The notes under the pieces were generated by a model. That model was not told where the DNA came from. It ran no database searches and saw nothing but the letters and a program-made list of their open reading frames with translations. A stretch of DNA of 64,000 bases from Methylobacterium gossipiicola (GTDB lineage: Bacteria; Pseudomonadota; Alphaproteobacteria; Rhizobiales; Beijerinckiaceae), in assembly GCF_900113485.1 (NCBI RefSeq), contig NZ_FOPM01000003.1, forward strand, positions 18,260-82,259, given 5' to 3'. Positions within the stretch are counted from its first letter, which is position 1, and every line of letters starts with the position of its first letter. This document shows, in pieces, positions 35,087 to 43,792 of the stretch. The position numbers and the translations under genes are program-made.

Positions 35087-37089
35087 TCCGCCGCCGCCAT
35101 GCCGGCCGGCAGGGCCTTCGCCTTGGCCCTGGCCGGGGCGCCGACCCGCATGCGGCGGTCCGTGAGGGACACCGCGCCGCCGAGCGCCATGACCACGGCG
35201 CCGAGCCAGATCAGCAGCACCAGGGGCTTGTAGTAGAGGCGCAGGCCGATGCTGCCGCCCTCCGGCATCACCTCGCCCAGACTCGCATAGACCTGGCTCG
35301 CCCCGATGGTGAGGAGGCCGGATTCCGTCACCGTCATGCGGCGGCTCGGATAGAAGCGCTTGCCCGTCTCGACGGTGCCGATCATGTCGCCGGCCCGGTT
35401 GCGGATGGTGAGGAAGGCGGTCGTCTCTGAGTAGTTCTCGCCCATGCGCGGGCCGACCCGGTCGAGGGTGGCGACGTAGGGGCCGGAGGCCAGGGTCTCG
35501 CCCGGCTTCAAGGTCTTCAGCCCCTCCGTCGCCCAGCCCTGCGCGGCGATGCCCAGCACCACGACACCGACGCCCGCATGGGCGAGCGCCGTGCCCCAGG
35601 CCGAACGCGGCAGGCCCATGGCTCGGCGCCAGACCACGCCGGCGCCGCGGGCCCGGCTGGCGCCGTAGCCGCGGGCGCGGGACACGATCTCCAGGGCCGA
35701 CCCGATGACGAGATAGACGCCCAGACCGATGCCCACGGGGGCCATCATCGGCCCGCCCCAGGTGTAGGCCAGCACCGCGAGCCCGACCACGAGGGCGACG
35801 GCCAGCGCGGCGAACAGGCGTTGGGAGGCGGCGTGCACGTCGCCCCGCTTCCACGCCAGGGTCTGGCCGAAGGGCACGATGAGCAGCAGCGGCACCGCCA
35901 GGGGGATGAAGGTGTAGTTGAAGAAGGGCGGCCCGACGGAGATCTTCTCCGCCGTCAGGGATTCGAGCAGCAGCGGATAGAGCGTGCCGGTGAACACCGT
36001 GGCGCAGGCGGCGGCCAGCAGCAGGTTGTTCATCACCAGGGCGCCCTCGCGGGAGATCGGCGCGAACAGGCCGCCCTGGCGCAGCATCGGCGCCCGCCAC
36101 GCGAACAGGGTCAGCGAGCCGCCGATGAACAGGATCAGGATGGCGAGGATGAAGATGCCCCGCGTCGGGTCGGTGGCGAAGGAATGCACCGAGGTGAGCA
36201 CGCCCGAGCGGACGATGAAGGTGCCGAGCAGGGAGAGCGAGAAGGTCAGGATGGCCAGCAGCACCGTCCACACCTTCAGGGCGTCGCGCTTCTCCATCAC
36301 CACGGTGGAGTGCAGCAGGGCCGTACCGGCGAGCCACGGCATCAGGGAGGCGTTCTCCACCGGGTCCCAGAACCACCAGCCGCCCCAGCCGAGCTCGTAG
36401 TAAGCCCAGTACGACCCCATGGCGATGCCGAGGGTCAGGAAGCTCCAGGCGGTGAGCGTCCAGGGCCGCACGGCGCGGGCCCAGACGGCGTCGATGCGCC
36501 CGTCGATGAGGGCCGCGATGGCGAACGCGAAGGTGATCGAGAACCCGACATAGCCGACGTAGAGGAGCGGCGGGTGGATCGCGAGGCCGAAATCCTGCAG
36601 CAGCGGGTTGAGGTCGTTGCCCTCCACCGGGGCCGGACTCACCCGCGTGAACGGGTTCGAGGTCGTGATGATGAACAGCACGAACACGAAGGTGATGAGG
36701 CCCTGCACCGCGAGGGTGTTGGCCCGCAGGGTCGGCGGCACGGAGTTGCGCGCGACCGCCACCAGGGCGCCGAACAGGGTGAGGATGAGCACCCAGAGCA
36801 GCATCGAGCCCTCGTGGTTCCCCCACACGCCCGACAGCTTGTAGAGGAAAGGCTTCAGCGTGTGCGAGTTCTCGACCACGTTCTGGACCGAGAAGTCCGA
36901 GGTGGCGTGGGCGTAGGTGAGGGCGCCGAAGCTGAACAGGATGCAGGCGAAGGCGCCGAGCGCGGCCGGCGTCGCCACGGCGCGCAGGGCCTGATCGCCC
37001 GAGCGGGCGGCCCAGACCGGCATCACCGCCTGGACGAGGGACAGGGCGAGCGCCAGGGCGAGGGCGAAGTGGCCGACTTCGATCAGCAC
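35083..37089 (-). CDS. ccmF: haem lyase CcmF (CycK)
   Basis: CcmF is a 668-residue polytopic membrane protein that joins haem from CcmE to apocytochrome c. The tryptophan-rich WWD domain is at about residues 234-252 (GWGGWWFWDPVENASLMPW), with another conserved region SGVWGNHEGSMLLW near residue 86. More than a dozen hydrophobic helices are evident. Start ATG 37089 gives MLIEVGHFALALALALSLVQ, the family start. Confidence 0.95.
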   Translation of the reverse strand: MLIEVGHFALALALALSLVQAVMPVWAARSGDQALRAVATPAALGAFACILFSFGALTYAHATSDFSVQNVVENSHTLKPFLYKLSGVWGNHEGSMLLWVLILTLFGALVAVARNSVPPTLRANTLAVQGLITFVFVLFIITTSNPFTRVSPAPVEGNDLNPLLQDFGLAIHPPLLYVGYVGFSITFAFAIAALIDGRIDAVWARAVRPWTLTAWSFLTLGIAMGSYWAYYELGWGGWWFWDPVENASLMPWLAGTALLHSTVVMEKRDALKVWTVLLAILTFSLSLLGTFIVRSGVLTSVHSFATDPTRGIFILAILILFIGGSLTLFAWRAPMLRQGGLFAPISREGALVMNNLLLAAACATVFTGTLYPLLLESLTAEKISVGPPFFNYTFIPLAVPLLLIVPFGQTLAWKRGDVHAASQRLFAALAVALVVGLAVLAYTWGGPMMAPVGIGLGVYLVIGSALEIVSRARGYGASRARGAGVVWRRAMGLPRSAWGTALAHAGVGVVVLGIAAQGWATEGLKTLKPGETLASGPYVATLDRVGPRMGENYSETTAFLTIRNRAGDMIGTVETGKRFYPSRRMTVTESGLLTIGASQVYASLGEVMPEGGSIGLRLYYKPLVLLIWLGAVVMALGGAVSLTDRRMRVGAPARAKAKALPAGMAAAE

Positions 37090-37120
37090 GGGATACAGTC
37101 CTTGAGGAGGAATTTTCGCA

Positions 37121-37675
37121 TCATCGCTCGCTGCGCTGCCCGAGCGTCTTGTCGGTGATCGCCGTGCTCGCGTCGGCGGGCTTGGTGTCCGCCGTCTTGG
37201 CCTCCGCCGGCTTGGCCTCGGCGGGCTTTTCGACCATGCCCTTGCCCTCCTGCCAGCGCCCCTGCGCCTTGAGGGCGTCGGCGACCTCGCGGGGCATGTA
37301 GGATTCGTCGTGCTTGGCCAGCACCGTGTCGGCCCGGAAGATGCCGCCGGGTTCGAGACGGCCCTCGGCCACGATGCCCTGACCCTCGCGGAACAGGTCG
37401 GGCAGGAGGCCGCGATACTGCACCTGCACGGTGGCGTTGGTGTCGGTCACGGCGAAATCCACGGTCTGGTCCGGTCCGCGCTGGACGGAGCCGTCCTTCA
37501 CGAGGCCACCGAGGCGGAACCGGGTGCCGGGGGCGACGCCCTGGGCAGCCACTTCGCTCGGCGAGCGGAAGAACACGATCGACCCGCTCATGGCCGACAG
37601 GATCAGCCCCAGCGCCAGGGCCAGCACGGCTCCGCAGGCGGCGATGAGGATCAGGCGGCGGCTCTTGCGGGTCAC
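37121..37675 (-). CDS. ccmE: haem chaperone CcmE (CycJ)
   Basis: The 184-residue periplasmic haem chaperone has an N-terminal membrane anchor (about residues 8-30) and a beta-barrel domain with the covalent haem-binding His122 in [10 protein letters not shown]. The C-terminal tail is unusually long and contains repeated Lys-Pro-Ala-Glu-type units ([18 protein letters not shown]). The start at GTG 37675 ([13 protein letters not shown]) matches the family. It lies 31 bp before ccmF, with ccmI 155 bp upstream. Confidence 0.92.
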   Translation of the reverse strand: MTRKSRRLILIAACGAVLALALGLILSAMSGSIVFFRSPSEVAAQGVAPGTRFRLGGLVKDGSVQRGPDQTVDFAVTDTNATVQVQYRGLLPDLFREGQGIVAEGRLEPGGIFRADTVLAKHDESYMPREVADALKAQGRWQEGKGMVEKPAEAKPAEAKTADTKPADASTAITDKTLGQRSER

Positions 37676-37830
37676 GCGGGTCGTCCCGTCTCGGGTTGTG
37701 GCGTCACGGACGCCGTCAGGCCGGACGGCGTCGGCGCCTCGCGGCAACCGGACCGTGTCCCGCCTCGTCCATGCAAGATGGTTTCGGACTCTGCGACGCC
37801 CGGGTCAAGGTCGACGTCCAGGACCGATTG

Positions 37831-39390
37831 TCAGGGGCGCGGCGCGTCGAGGCCGAGTTCGCGGGCGAGTTCGTCGAGACGCTCCTTGGCCTGGGGCTCG
37901 GGGCTCAGGGCCATGCGGGCGCGGTCGAGGGCCTGGATCGCCTGGGTGCGCTCGCCGAGCACGGCGTAGGACCGGACGAGGCGCAGCCAGTCGTCGACGC
38001 TCCCGCCCTTCGCGGCGAGGCGCCGATCGAGGCTGGCGACCATGCCGCGGATGGCCGTGTCGCGCTCGGCCGCCGGCATGGCCTTCACGGCGGCCACCGC
38101 CGCCTCGGTGCCGGCCCGCGCGGCGTCCGCCGGGGAGGGGGCGCCTCCGGCCTCCGACGCGGCACCCTTCGCATCGCCCGCCTGAGGGGCTTCGCCCCGA
38201 TCCTGCGCGGTCGGCGCCGGTTTATCCGCGCCCTCGCGGGTGAGCCCGAATTCGCTCGCCAATGCGTCGAGCCCCTGCAGGGCCGCCGCGTCGGAGGCCA
38301 GGGCCGTGCGGGCCTTGGCCAGGACGGTCCTGGCCCGGTCGCGCTCCCCGAGGACGCTTAAGGAGCCGACGAGACGCTGCCACTCGTCCGCCGTGCCGCC
38401 CTTCTCGGACAGGCGCCGGTCGAGGCCGTCCACCATGCCGCGAATGGCCGAATTCCGGCCTTCGGGGGGCATCGCCTGGAGGGCGGCGGCGGCACCGGCC
38501 TCGGGGGCGGCGCCGGCCCCTGGCCGAGCCGGATCGGCCTTCGGGGCCTCGCCCTTGAGGCGGGTGAGGTTGTCGCGCACGGCGGGCAGCCACGGCGCAT
38601 CGGCGGGGGCGGTCTCCGCCAAGGCCGTGAGGCGCTGGATCGCCAGGGGAATGTCGCCGTCGAGTTCGGCCGCGCGGGCGAGGTAGAAGCGCGGCTTGGC
38701 CGCCGTGCCGTCGAGGGCCACGGCCCGCTCGAACAGGGCCCTGGCCTGGGGGGAGATCACGCCGTTGTTGCCGGCCATGAGGGCCTCGCCCCAGTCGGAG
38801 AGACGCTGCGGGGTCTCGCCGAGGAGGCGGGTGGCGGCCTCGTAGGCGTGGGCGGCGTCGTCGAACCGGCCCATGCGCATGTAGACGGGGGCGAGCACGG
38901 TCCAGCCACGCCCGTCCTTTGGGTCGCTGGCGAGGCGCGCCTCGATCTGCGCGATGGCGTTGAGGAGTTCCTGTCCGCCGTTCTGCACCGCCTGACGCTC
39001 GGCCGCCCCTTGCGCCGGCATGTGGGGCGAACCGTAGAGCCCGTAGGCGATGAGGGCCACGAGGGGGATCGTCGAGAGGGCGAAGGCGGAGGCGGCCCGG
39101 CGCTGGCGCAGGGCCGGCTCGGCGATGCCGGGAATGGCGGGAACGTCCGTCCGGCTCGTCCGCAGCAGGCGCCGTCCGGCCTCCGTGCGCGCGGCCTCGG
39201 CCTCGGGGGGCGCGATGAGGCCGCGCACGAGATCCCGCTCGATCTCGCGCAGCTGGTCCTCGTAGAACGCGGCCTCCGTCGCCAGACCGCCGGCCTCCGC
39301 CGGAGGATTGGCCCGGCGCGACATGGGCCAGAGCAGGGCGAACACCGCCGCGCCGGTCATGAGCGCCAGAATGAACCAGAGTGCCGTCAT
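37831..39390 (-). CDS. ccmI: cytochrome c biogenesis protein CcmI (CycH)
   Basis: The 519-residue protein begins MTALWFILALMTGAAVFALLW (first helix), followed by the CcmI leucine-zipper-like region (FYEDQLREIERDLVRGLIAP) and a second membrane helix near residue 105. A long periplasmic part follows with TPR-like units (GRGWTVLAPVYMRMGRFDDA). CcmI binds apocytochrome C termini. Near the C terminus the unit (T/S)AIRGM-V-LDRRL-KGG-DW-RLV-S--VLGER occurs twice (about residues 340 and 470), so part of the periplasmic domain is a tandem duplication separated by an Ala/Pro-rich linker. Confidence 0.85.
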   Translation of the reverse strand: MTALWFILALMTGAAVFALLWPMSRRANPPAEAGGLATEAAFYEDQLREIERDLVRGLIAPPEAEAARTEAGRRLLRTSRTDVPAIPGIAEPALRQRRAASAFALSTIPLVALIAYGLYGSPHMPAQGAAERQAVQNGGQELLNAIAQIEARLASDPKDGRGWTVLAPVYMRMGRFDDAAHAYEAATRLLGETPQRLSDWGEALMAGNNGVISPQARALFERAVALDGTAAKPRFYLARAAELDGDIPLAIQRLTALAETAPADAPWLPAVRDNLTRLKGEAPKADPARPGAGAAPEAGAAAALQAMPPEGRNSAIRGMVDGLDRRLSEKGGTADEWQRLVGSLSVLGERDRARTVLAKARTALASDAAALQGLDALASEFGLTREGADKPAPTAQDRGEAPQAGDAKGAASEAGGAPSPADAARAGTEAAVAAVKAMPAAERDTAIRGMVASLDRRLAAKGGSVDDWLRLVRSYAVLGERTQAIQALDRARMALSPEPQAKERLDELARELGLDAPRP

Positions 39391-39544
39391 CACGCCTCGA
39401 AATCCCCCAGCGCCCGCATGTAAGGCCACGCTCCGGCCCCTACGATGCGAACCCACGGTGACACGGTGTCACGCGAAGGTTTGCGCGGCGCGACCTTAGC
39501 CGTGCGGGCCGGCCCCGCAAACCGCCCTCCTCGCGGCGCCCGCC

Positions 39545-40966
39545 TCACGCGTGCGGTCCCGCTCCGGTCGGTGCGTCGCCGGGCACTTCGATCACCGCGC
39601 GCAGCCCCCCGAGGCTCGCCGCCTCGAGGCGGAACCGGCCGCGATAGAGGGTGACGAGATCGGCCACGATGGAAAGGCCGAGCCCGGAGCCCGGCTTGGT
39701 CTCGTCGAGGCGCCGGCCCCGCCCGAGGACCGCCGCCCGGTCCTCGGGCGCGAGGCCCGGCCCGTCATCCTCGATGGACACCATGAGGTGGGGATAGTCG
39801 TCCTGGGCTACGGCCTCGGCCCGGATGGAGACCTGGCGCGCCGCCCATTTCGAGGCGTTGTCGACGAGGTTGCCGATCATCTCCTCGAAATCCTGGCGCT
39901 CGCCGCGAAACCGCAGGCCCGACGGCACGTGCACCGTGTAGGCGATGTCCTTGTCGCGGTAGATCTTGCCGAAGGTGCGGACCAGCCCGGCGAGGGCCGG
40001 TTCGACCTCCGTGGAGGTGCCCAGCGTTCCGGCCAAGGCCGCCGCCCGCGCCCGGTCGAGGTGGTAGTTCACCTGATCGCGCATCACGGCGGCCTGCTCG
40101 CGGATCTTGTTCGAGAGGTCGCCCGGCGCATCCGCCGCCGCGACCTCGTTGACGATGATCGAGAGCGGCGTCTTCAGGGCGTGGGCGAGGTTGCCGACCT
40201 GGGTGCGGGCGCGCTCCAGGATCTCGCGGTTGGTCTCGATGAGGAGATTCACCTCGCCGGCCAGCGGCGCGATATCCCGGGGATACTCGCCGGTGATGCG
40301 GTCGGATTCGCCCCGGCGGATGGCGCCGAGGGCGTTCCTGAGCTTGGCCAGGGGCGCGAGGCCGAAGCGGATCTGCAGCAGGGTGGTGAGCGCCAGCGAC
40401 AGGCCGAGCAGCCCGAACGTCACCATGAGGGAGAAGCGGAAACGCCCGACATCGTTGGCGATCTCGTCGGCCGGGCCGGCGACCCGCACGGTGTAGCGGC
40501 CCTCCTCGCCGAGATCGACGTCGCGCTCGATGATGCGCAGGGGCCGGTCGTCCTGGGCCTGGCCGTAGCCTTGCCGGATCTGGCCGACCCCGGCCTTGGA
40601 GTCGGGGGTGCTGGCGGCCTTCAGGGGCACGCCCACGAGGGAGCGGGAGGTGCGCAGGTCGCGGGGTTTCGCGTCCGCGCGCCCGATCTGCCAGTACCAG
40701 CCCGATAGGGGCAGGTCGAAGCGCGGATCGCTCAGGGTGAAGGACCGGCTCTCGGGATCGTTCGGCGAGACCAGATCCGTCGCGAGGTTGTTGGCGTAGA
40801 CGAGGAGCCGGCTGTCGAAGGCCCGCTCGGTGTTCTCCCGGTAGAGCGTCGTCAGGATGCCGGCGGCGATGAGCAGGATCGCCGAACTCGCCAGCAGCGC
40901 GGAAGTGGCGAGGCGCACGGCGATGGAGCGCCGGCGCAGGGGAAGCCAGGCGGGAAACGGGCTCAT
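39545..40966 (-). CDS. sensor histidine kinase of a PhoQ/FeuQ-like two-component system
   Basis: The 473-residue membrane kinase has two membrane helices (about residues 18-40 and 180-200) around a periplasmic domain, a HAMP-like linker, an H-box QVGNLAHALKTPLSIIV with phospho-His262, an N-box NLVDNASKWA, and G-boxes DDGPGL and GSGLGLSIVADL. The HALKTPL H-box and domain order are typical of PhoQ-type kinases. Its probable partner regulator (41818-42495) is separated by vapBC on the opposite strand. A six-codon leader frame overlaps its ATG (see findings). Confidence 0.88.
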   Translation of the reverse strand: MSPFPAWLPLRRRSIAVRLATSALLASSAILLIAAGILTTLYRENTERAFDSRLLVYANNLATDLVSPNDPESRSFTLSDPRFDLPLSGWYWQIGRADAKPRDLRTSRSLVGVPLKAASTPDSKAGVGQIRQGYGQAQDDRPLRIIERDVDLGEEGRYTVRVAGPADEIANDVGRFRFSLMVTFGLLGLSLALTTLLQIRFGLAPLAKLRNALGAIRRGESDRITGEYPRDIAPLAGEVNLLIETNREILERARTQVGNLAHALKTPLSIIVNEVAAADAPGDLSNKIREQAAVMRDQVNYHLDRARAAALAGTLGTSTEVEPALAGLVRTFGKIYRDKDIAYTVHVPSGLRFRGERQDFEEMIGNLVDNASKWAARQVSIRAEAVAQDDYPHLMVSIEDDGPGLAPEDRAAVLGRGRRLDETKPGSGLGLSIVADLVTLYRGRFRLEAASLGGLRAVIEVPGDAPTGAGPHA

Positions 40967-41091
40967 GCGGGGGAGGGGCTCATGCGGGATCGGGCGATTG
41001 CCGTGAGGGGTGGTCCCGACGACCCTCAGCCTTCGCGACGGTTGAACGGTGACGCATTCCGTCTGTACATCATCCGAACGGAGATTCGACG

Positions 41092-41331
41092 ATGAGCCTC
41101 GACATCCACGATCCCGAGACCGAACGCCTCGTGCTGGTCCTGGCGGAGCGCGACGGCATTTCGCCGAACGAAGCCATCAAGCGCGCCGTCGGCGATGCCT
41201 TGAAGCGCACGGACGGGCTCCCGAGCCTGTGGGAGCGAATTCGCCCGATCCAGGACCGTGCGCTCTCCAGGGCGGCGACGGGCCTCGTCGCTGACAAGGC
41301 CTTCTACGACGCGCTTAATGGCAATCCTTAA
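41092..41331 (+). CDS. vapB: VapB-type antitoxin
   Basis: The 79-residue antitoxin starts MSLDIHDPETERLVLVLAER and continues DGISPNEAIKRAVGDALKR, a pattern of the Rv0623/PSK-type VapB family whose N terminus binds DNA. Its C terminus (PSLWERIRPIQDRALSR...ADKAFYDALNG) should wrap the toxin. CGGAGATTCGACG supplies the ribosome site. The stop (TAA) directly abuts the toxin GTG, a standard TA arrangement. The pair interrupts a two-component operon on the other strand. Confidence 0.8.
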   Translation: MSLDIHDPETERLVLVLAERDGISPNEAIKRAVGDALKRTDGLPSLWERIRPIQDRALSRAATGLVADKAFYDALNGNP

Positions 41332-41739
41332 GTGTTCGTCGATGCCTCGGCCCTCGTTGCCATGATCTTGCGTGAACCGGATGCGCAGGCCCTGGCCGAC
41401 CGCCTCGAGACCGCTTCGGCTCCCATGACTTCGCCACTGGCCGTCTATGAAACGGTTTTGGCCATCGCGCGGCAGTGCGAAGGCGGCATTGCGTCGGCGC
41501 GGGAGGATGTTCGGCTGCTCCTCGAAGCAGCGCGAGTCCGGGTCGTTTCGATTCTTCCCGGAGAGGCCGATGTCGCTCGCGATGCTTTTGTCCGCTACGG
41601 CAAGGGCCAGGGGCATCCGGCTCAACTCAACATGGGCGATTGCTTCGCCTATGCCTCGGCTCGTAGCCGTGAGGTGCCGCTTCTCTTCAAGGGCAATGAT
41701 TTTTCACACACGGATCTGGCAACGGACGAAGCACCCTGA
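41332..41739 (+). CDS. vapC: VapC-type PIN domain ribonuclease toxin
   Basis: The 135-residue PIN-domain protein has the conserved acidic residues in VFVDASALVAM (Asp4), the Glu in SPLAVYETVLAI, the Asp in NMGDCFAYASA and a final acidic site near FKGNDFSHTDL. VapC toxins cut tRNA or rRNA and are neutralised by VapB. All catalytic acids are present, so it appears intact. It begins at GTG immediately after the vapB stop. Confidence 0.85.
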   Translation: MFVDASALVAMILREPDAQALADRLETASAPMTSPLAVYETVLAIARQCEGGIASAREDVRLLLEAARVRVVSILPGEADVARDAFVRYGKGQGHPAQLNMGDCFAYASARSREVPLLFKGNDFSHTDLATDEAP

Positions 41740-41817
41740 GCCGGAAGTTCCTCGAACCCCGGCTCGTTTGGTGAGCAAAAGGCGCCTGCGCATCGTCATG
41801 ACCGAGCGCCACGCGTC

Positions 41818-42495
41818 TCACACCCGCGACGGCGGCTGGTTCGGGTCCACGAGATACCCCAACCCCCGCACGGTCTGGATGAGGTCGACGGCGAGCTTTT
41901 TCCGCAGGCGACCGACAAACACCTCGATGGTGTTGGAATCGCGGTCGAAATCCTGGTCGTAGAGGTGTTCGGTGAGTTCGGCGCGGGACACCACGCGGCC
42001 GGTGTGATGCATGAGGTAGGAGAGCAGCCGGTATTCGTGGCTCGTGAGCTTGATCGGGTTGCCGTCCACGAACACCCTCCCTGAGCGCGTGTCGAGGACC
42101 ACGGGGCCGCAGGCGATCTGGCTCGTGGCGTGGCCGGCGGCGCGGCGCAGGAGGGCGCGCACGCGGGCGAGCAGTTCCTCCATGTGGAACGGCTTCGTCA
42201 CGTAATCGTCGGCGCCGGCATCGAAGCCGTCGACCTTGTCGGACCAGCGGTCGCGGGCCGTCAGGATGATGACCGGGGTCTTGATTCCGGCCCGGCGCCA
42301 TTTCTGCAGCACGCTGACGCCGTCGGCCTTGGGCAGGCCCATGTCGAGGATGATGGCGTCGTAGGGCTCGCTCTCACCGAGGTAGCCGCCCTCCTCGCCG
42401 TCGAAGGCCTTGTCGGCGACGTAGCCGGCCTCCTCCAGGGCGCTGACCACCTGCCGGTTGATGTCCCGGTCATCCTCGACCACGAGCAGACGCAC
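41818..42495 (-). CDS. OmpR/PhoP-family response regulator
   Basis: The 225-residue regulator has a receiver domain with phospho-acceptor Asp51 (IILDMGLPKADG), Thr79 and Lys101 (YVTKPFHMEEL), and a C-terminal winged-helix DNA-binding domain (LTSHEYRLLSYLMHH, then NTIEVFVGRLRKKL). It starts 30 bp after the PepSY gene on the same strand, so these are likely one operon. Its kinase is displaced 850 bp downstream by vapBC. Confidence 0.92.
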   Translation of the reverse strand: MRLLVVEDDRDINRQVVSALEEAGYVADKAFDGEEGGYLGESEPYDAIILDMGLPKADGVSVLQKWRRAGIKTPVIILTARDRWSDKVDGFDAGADDYVTKPFHMEELLARVRALLRRAAGHATSQIACGPVVLDTRSGRVFVDGNPIKLTSHEYRLLSYLMHHTGRVVSRAELTEHLYDQDFDRDSNTIEVFVGRLRKKLAVDLIQTVRGLGYLVDPNQPPSRV

Positions 42496-42524
42496 GGTCC
42501 CGCACTCCTCTGGTTATGCCGACT

Positions 42525-42890
42525 TCAGGGGCCGCTGATCTCGCCCGTCGTGGCATCGACCATCACGTGGACGAACTGCCCGTCCCGGCGCAAGGCCGTG
42601 AGCAGGTAGACGAGGGATTCGTCGTGCCGGCACAGGCGCGCCCGCTGGATCTCGGCCCTGGGAATCACCTTGCGGGCCGAGCGGATGGCGGCGACGGGTT
42701 CGATCACCCGTTTCTCGGCCACCGCCTCGCGCAGGTCGGCGGCGCTGAGGCAGGTCTCGGGGCGGGGGGCTGCCTGCACCGACGACACGATGGCGGCCGG
42801 ACTGGTCTCCTCGGCCTGCGTGCCGAGCGATCCCATCGCGAAACCCGCGACGGTCAGGCCGATCAGCAACAGGGCGAGGACGATGCGCAT
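42525..42890 (-). CDS. PepSY domain periplasmic protein
   Basis: The 121-residue protein has a signal peptide (MRIVLALLLIGLTVAGFAMG) and a C-terminal PepSY-like unit (YLLTALRRDGQFVHVMVDATTGEISG) with the typical D-x-x-T-G-E ending. PepSY proteins accompany two-component systems and may modulate peptidases or the kinase sensor domain. It is the first gene of the regulator operon. Confidence 0.75.
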   Translation of the reverse strand: MRIVLALLLIGLTVAGFAMGSLGTQAEETSPAAIVSSVQAAPRPETCLSAADLREAVAEKRVIEPVAAIRSARKVIPRAEIQRARLCRHDESLVYLLTALRRDGQFVHVMVDATTGEISGP

Positions 42891-42985
42891 GAATCACGGA
42901 GTAGGGTTCGGGCACTGAATGCGCCCTGAATGCCGGTGCAAGCGGAACCGGCGCGGTTCGGTTCCACGCGCCGAAGGGGCGGCGC

Positions 42986-43189
42986 TCATGCGGCGGAGGC
43001 GGGGGATGCGTCGAGGCGTGCCAGGGTCGTCCGCAGGGCGGCGCTGACGCGCCGTTCCCCCTCGACAAGGTCGAGGGCGGCCTGGCGCAGGGCGATGGAC
43101 GAGAGGTCGAAGCGCCGGCGCGCGGCGCCGAGGCGAGCCTGCGCCGCCTGGTTCCGGGCGGAGGGGGCGGTGCGGAAGAAACGGGACAT
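42986..43189 (-). CDS. hypothetical small helical protein
   Basis: The 67-residue product is Ala/Arg-rich and strongly helical (AQARLGAARRRFDLSSIALR, then LVEGERRVSAALRTTLARL). It has no signal, no membrane segment and no family I recognise. A weak GAAGGTG precedes the start. It may be chance in GC-rich DNA. Confidence 0.4.
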   Translation of the reverse strand: MSRFFRTAPSARNQAAQARLGAARRRFDLSSIALRQAALDLVEGERRVSAALRTTLARLDASPASAA

Positions 43190-43315
43190 GGCGGCACCTT
43201 CGATCGGGGGGCGATGAGGGCGTCGTCCGCGATCCTCGGGTCACGAAAAACGCCCTATCCGTTTGCTGAATCGTATTTTCTTTCGCCGAACCGGCCTCCG
43301 GTCCGGCGGACGATA

Positions 43316-43426
43316 CCCTCGTGCTGTGACGCAATCACTTCGTTCATGCGCCAGAGCACGAGGCTTTTGTTTTGCATCAATTTTCCCAGACACGGCTGAA
43401 GCCTCCGTCTGGATCGATGCACTAGG
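43316..43426 (+). repeat. dispersed terminal-inverted repeat element, copy A
   Basis: This stretch of about 110 bp matches, in reverse orientation, 53041-53151 with only a few mismatches and one single-base gap. Its right end GCACTAGGG is the inverse of CCCTAGTGC at the end of copy B, giving 9-bp terminal inverted repeats. An internal CCAGAC/GTCTGG hairpin is present. The terminal TAG forms the stop codon of the gene at 43422-43775. Confidence 0.8.
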
Positions 43427-43775
43427 GGGCCGAAAACGGGCGGCCCTCGCCGAGGCGGCGCAGGATCGCGTCGAGCTTGTCGCGGCTGCGCTCGTCGCCG
43501 TGCTCGATGCTTCGGGCCATCTCGCTCACGAGGCGGGAGAGGTCTTCGAGCACCCGGGTGCGGCTCTCCAGGGCGGCGGCCACGGCGACGTTGGTCTGCG
43601 AAGCCCGCTCCAGGGCGGTGGCCGTGGCGCCGGTGTCGCCGAGGCGGGCATCCTGGGTCCGCATGGTCTCCCGGTGGAGCTGGAGGCAGGCGAGACCCAT
43701 GAGCACGGCGACGATCCAGCCGGCCCCGTCATGGGAGAACAGCAGGCGTGCCCCCTCCAGGGCGAGCTTTTCCAT
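43422..43775 (-). CDS. small membrane-anchored coiled-coil protein next to lysozyme
   Basis: The 117-residue protein has one hydrophobic segment (about residues 17-31, GAGWIVAVLMGLACLQ) followed by a helical, heptad-like region (ALERASQTNVAVAAALES, then LEDLSRLVSEMARSIEHG). This resembles phage lysis accessory or tail-anchored proteins in general layout, but I do not recognise a family. It lies 17 bp after the 164-residue gene in the lysozyme group. Its TAG stop lies inside repeat copy A, so the original C terminus may have been longer. Confidence 0.55.
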   Translation of the reverse strand: MEKLALEGARLLFSHDGAGWIVAVLMGLACLQLHRETMRTQDARLGDTGATATALERASQTNVAVAAALESRTRVLEDLSRLVSEMARSIEHGDERSRDKLDAILRRLGEGRPFSAP

Positions 43776-43792
43776 GGCGCGGCTCCTTCACA

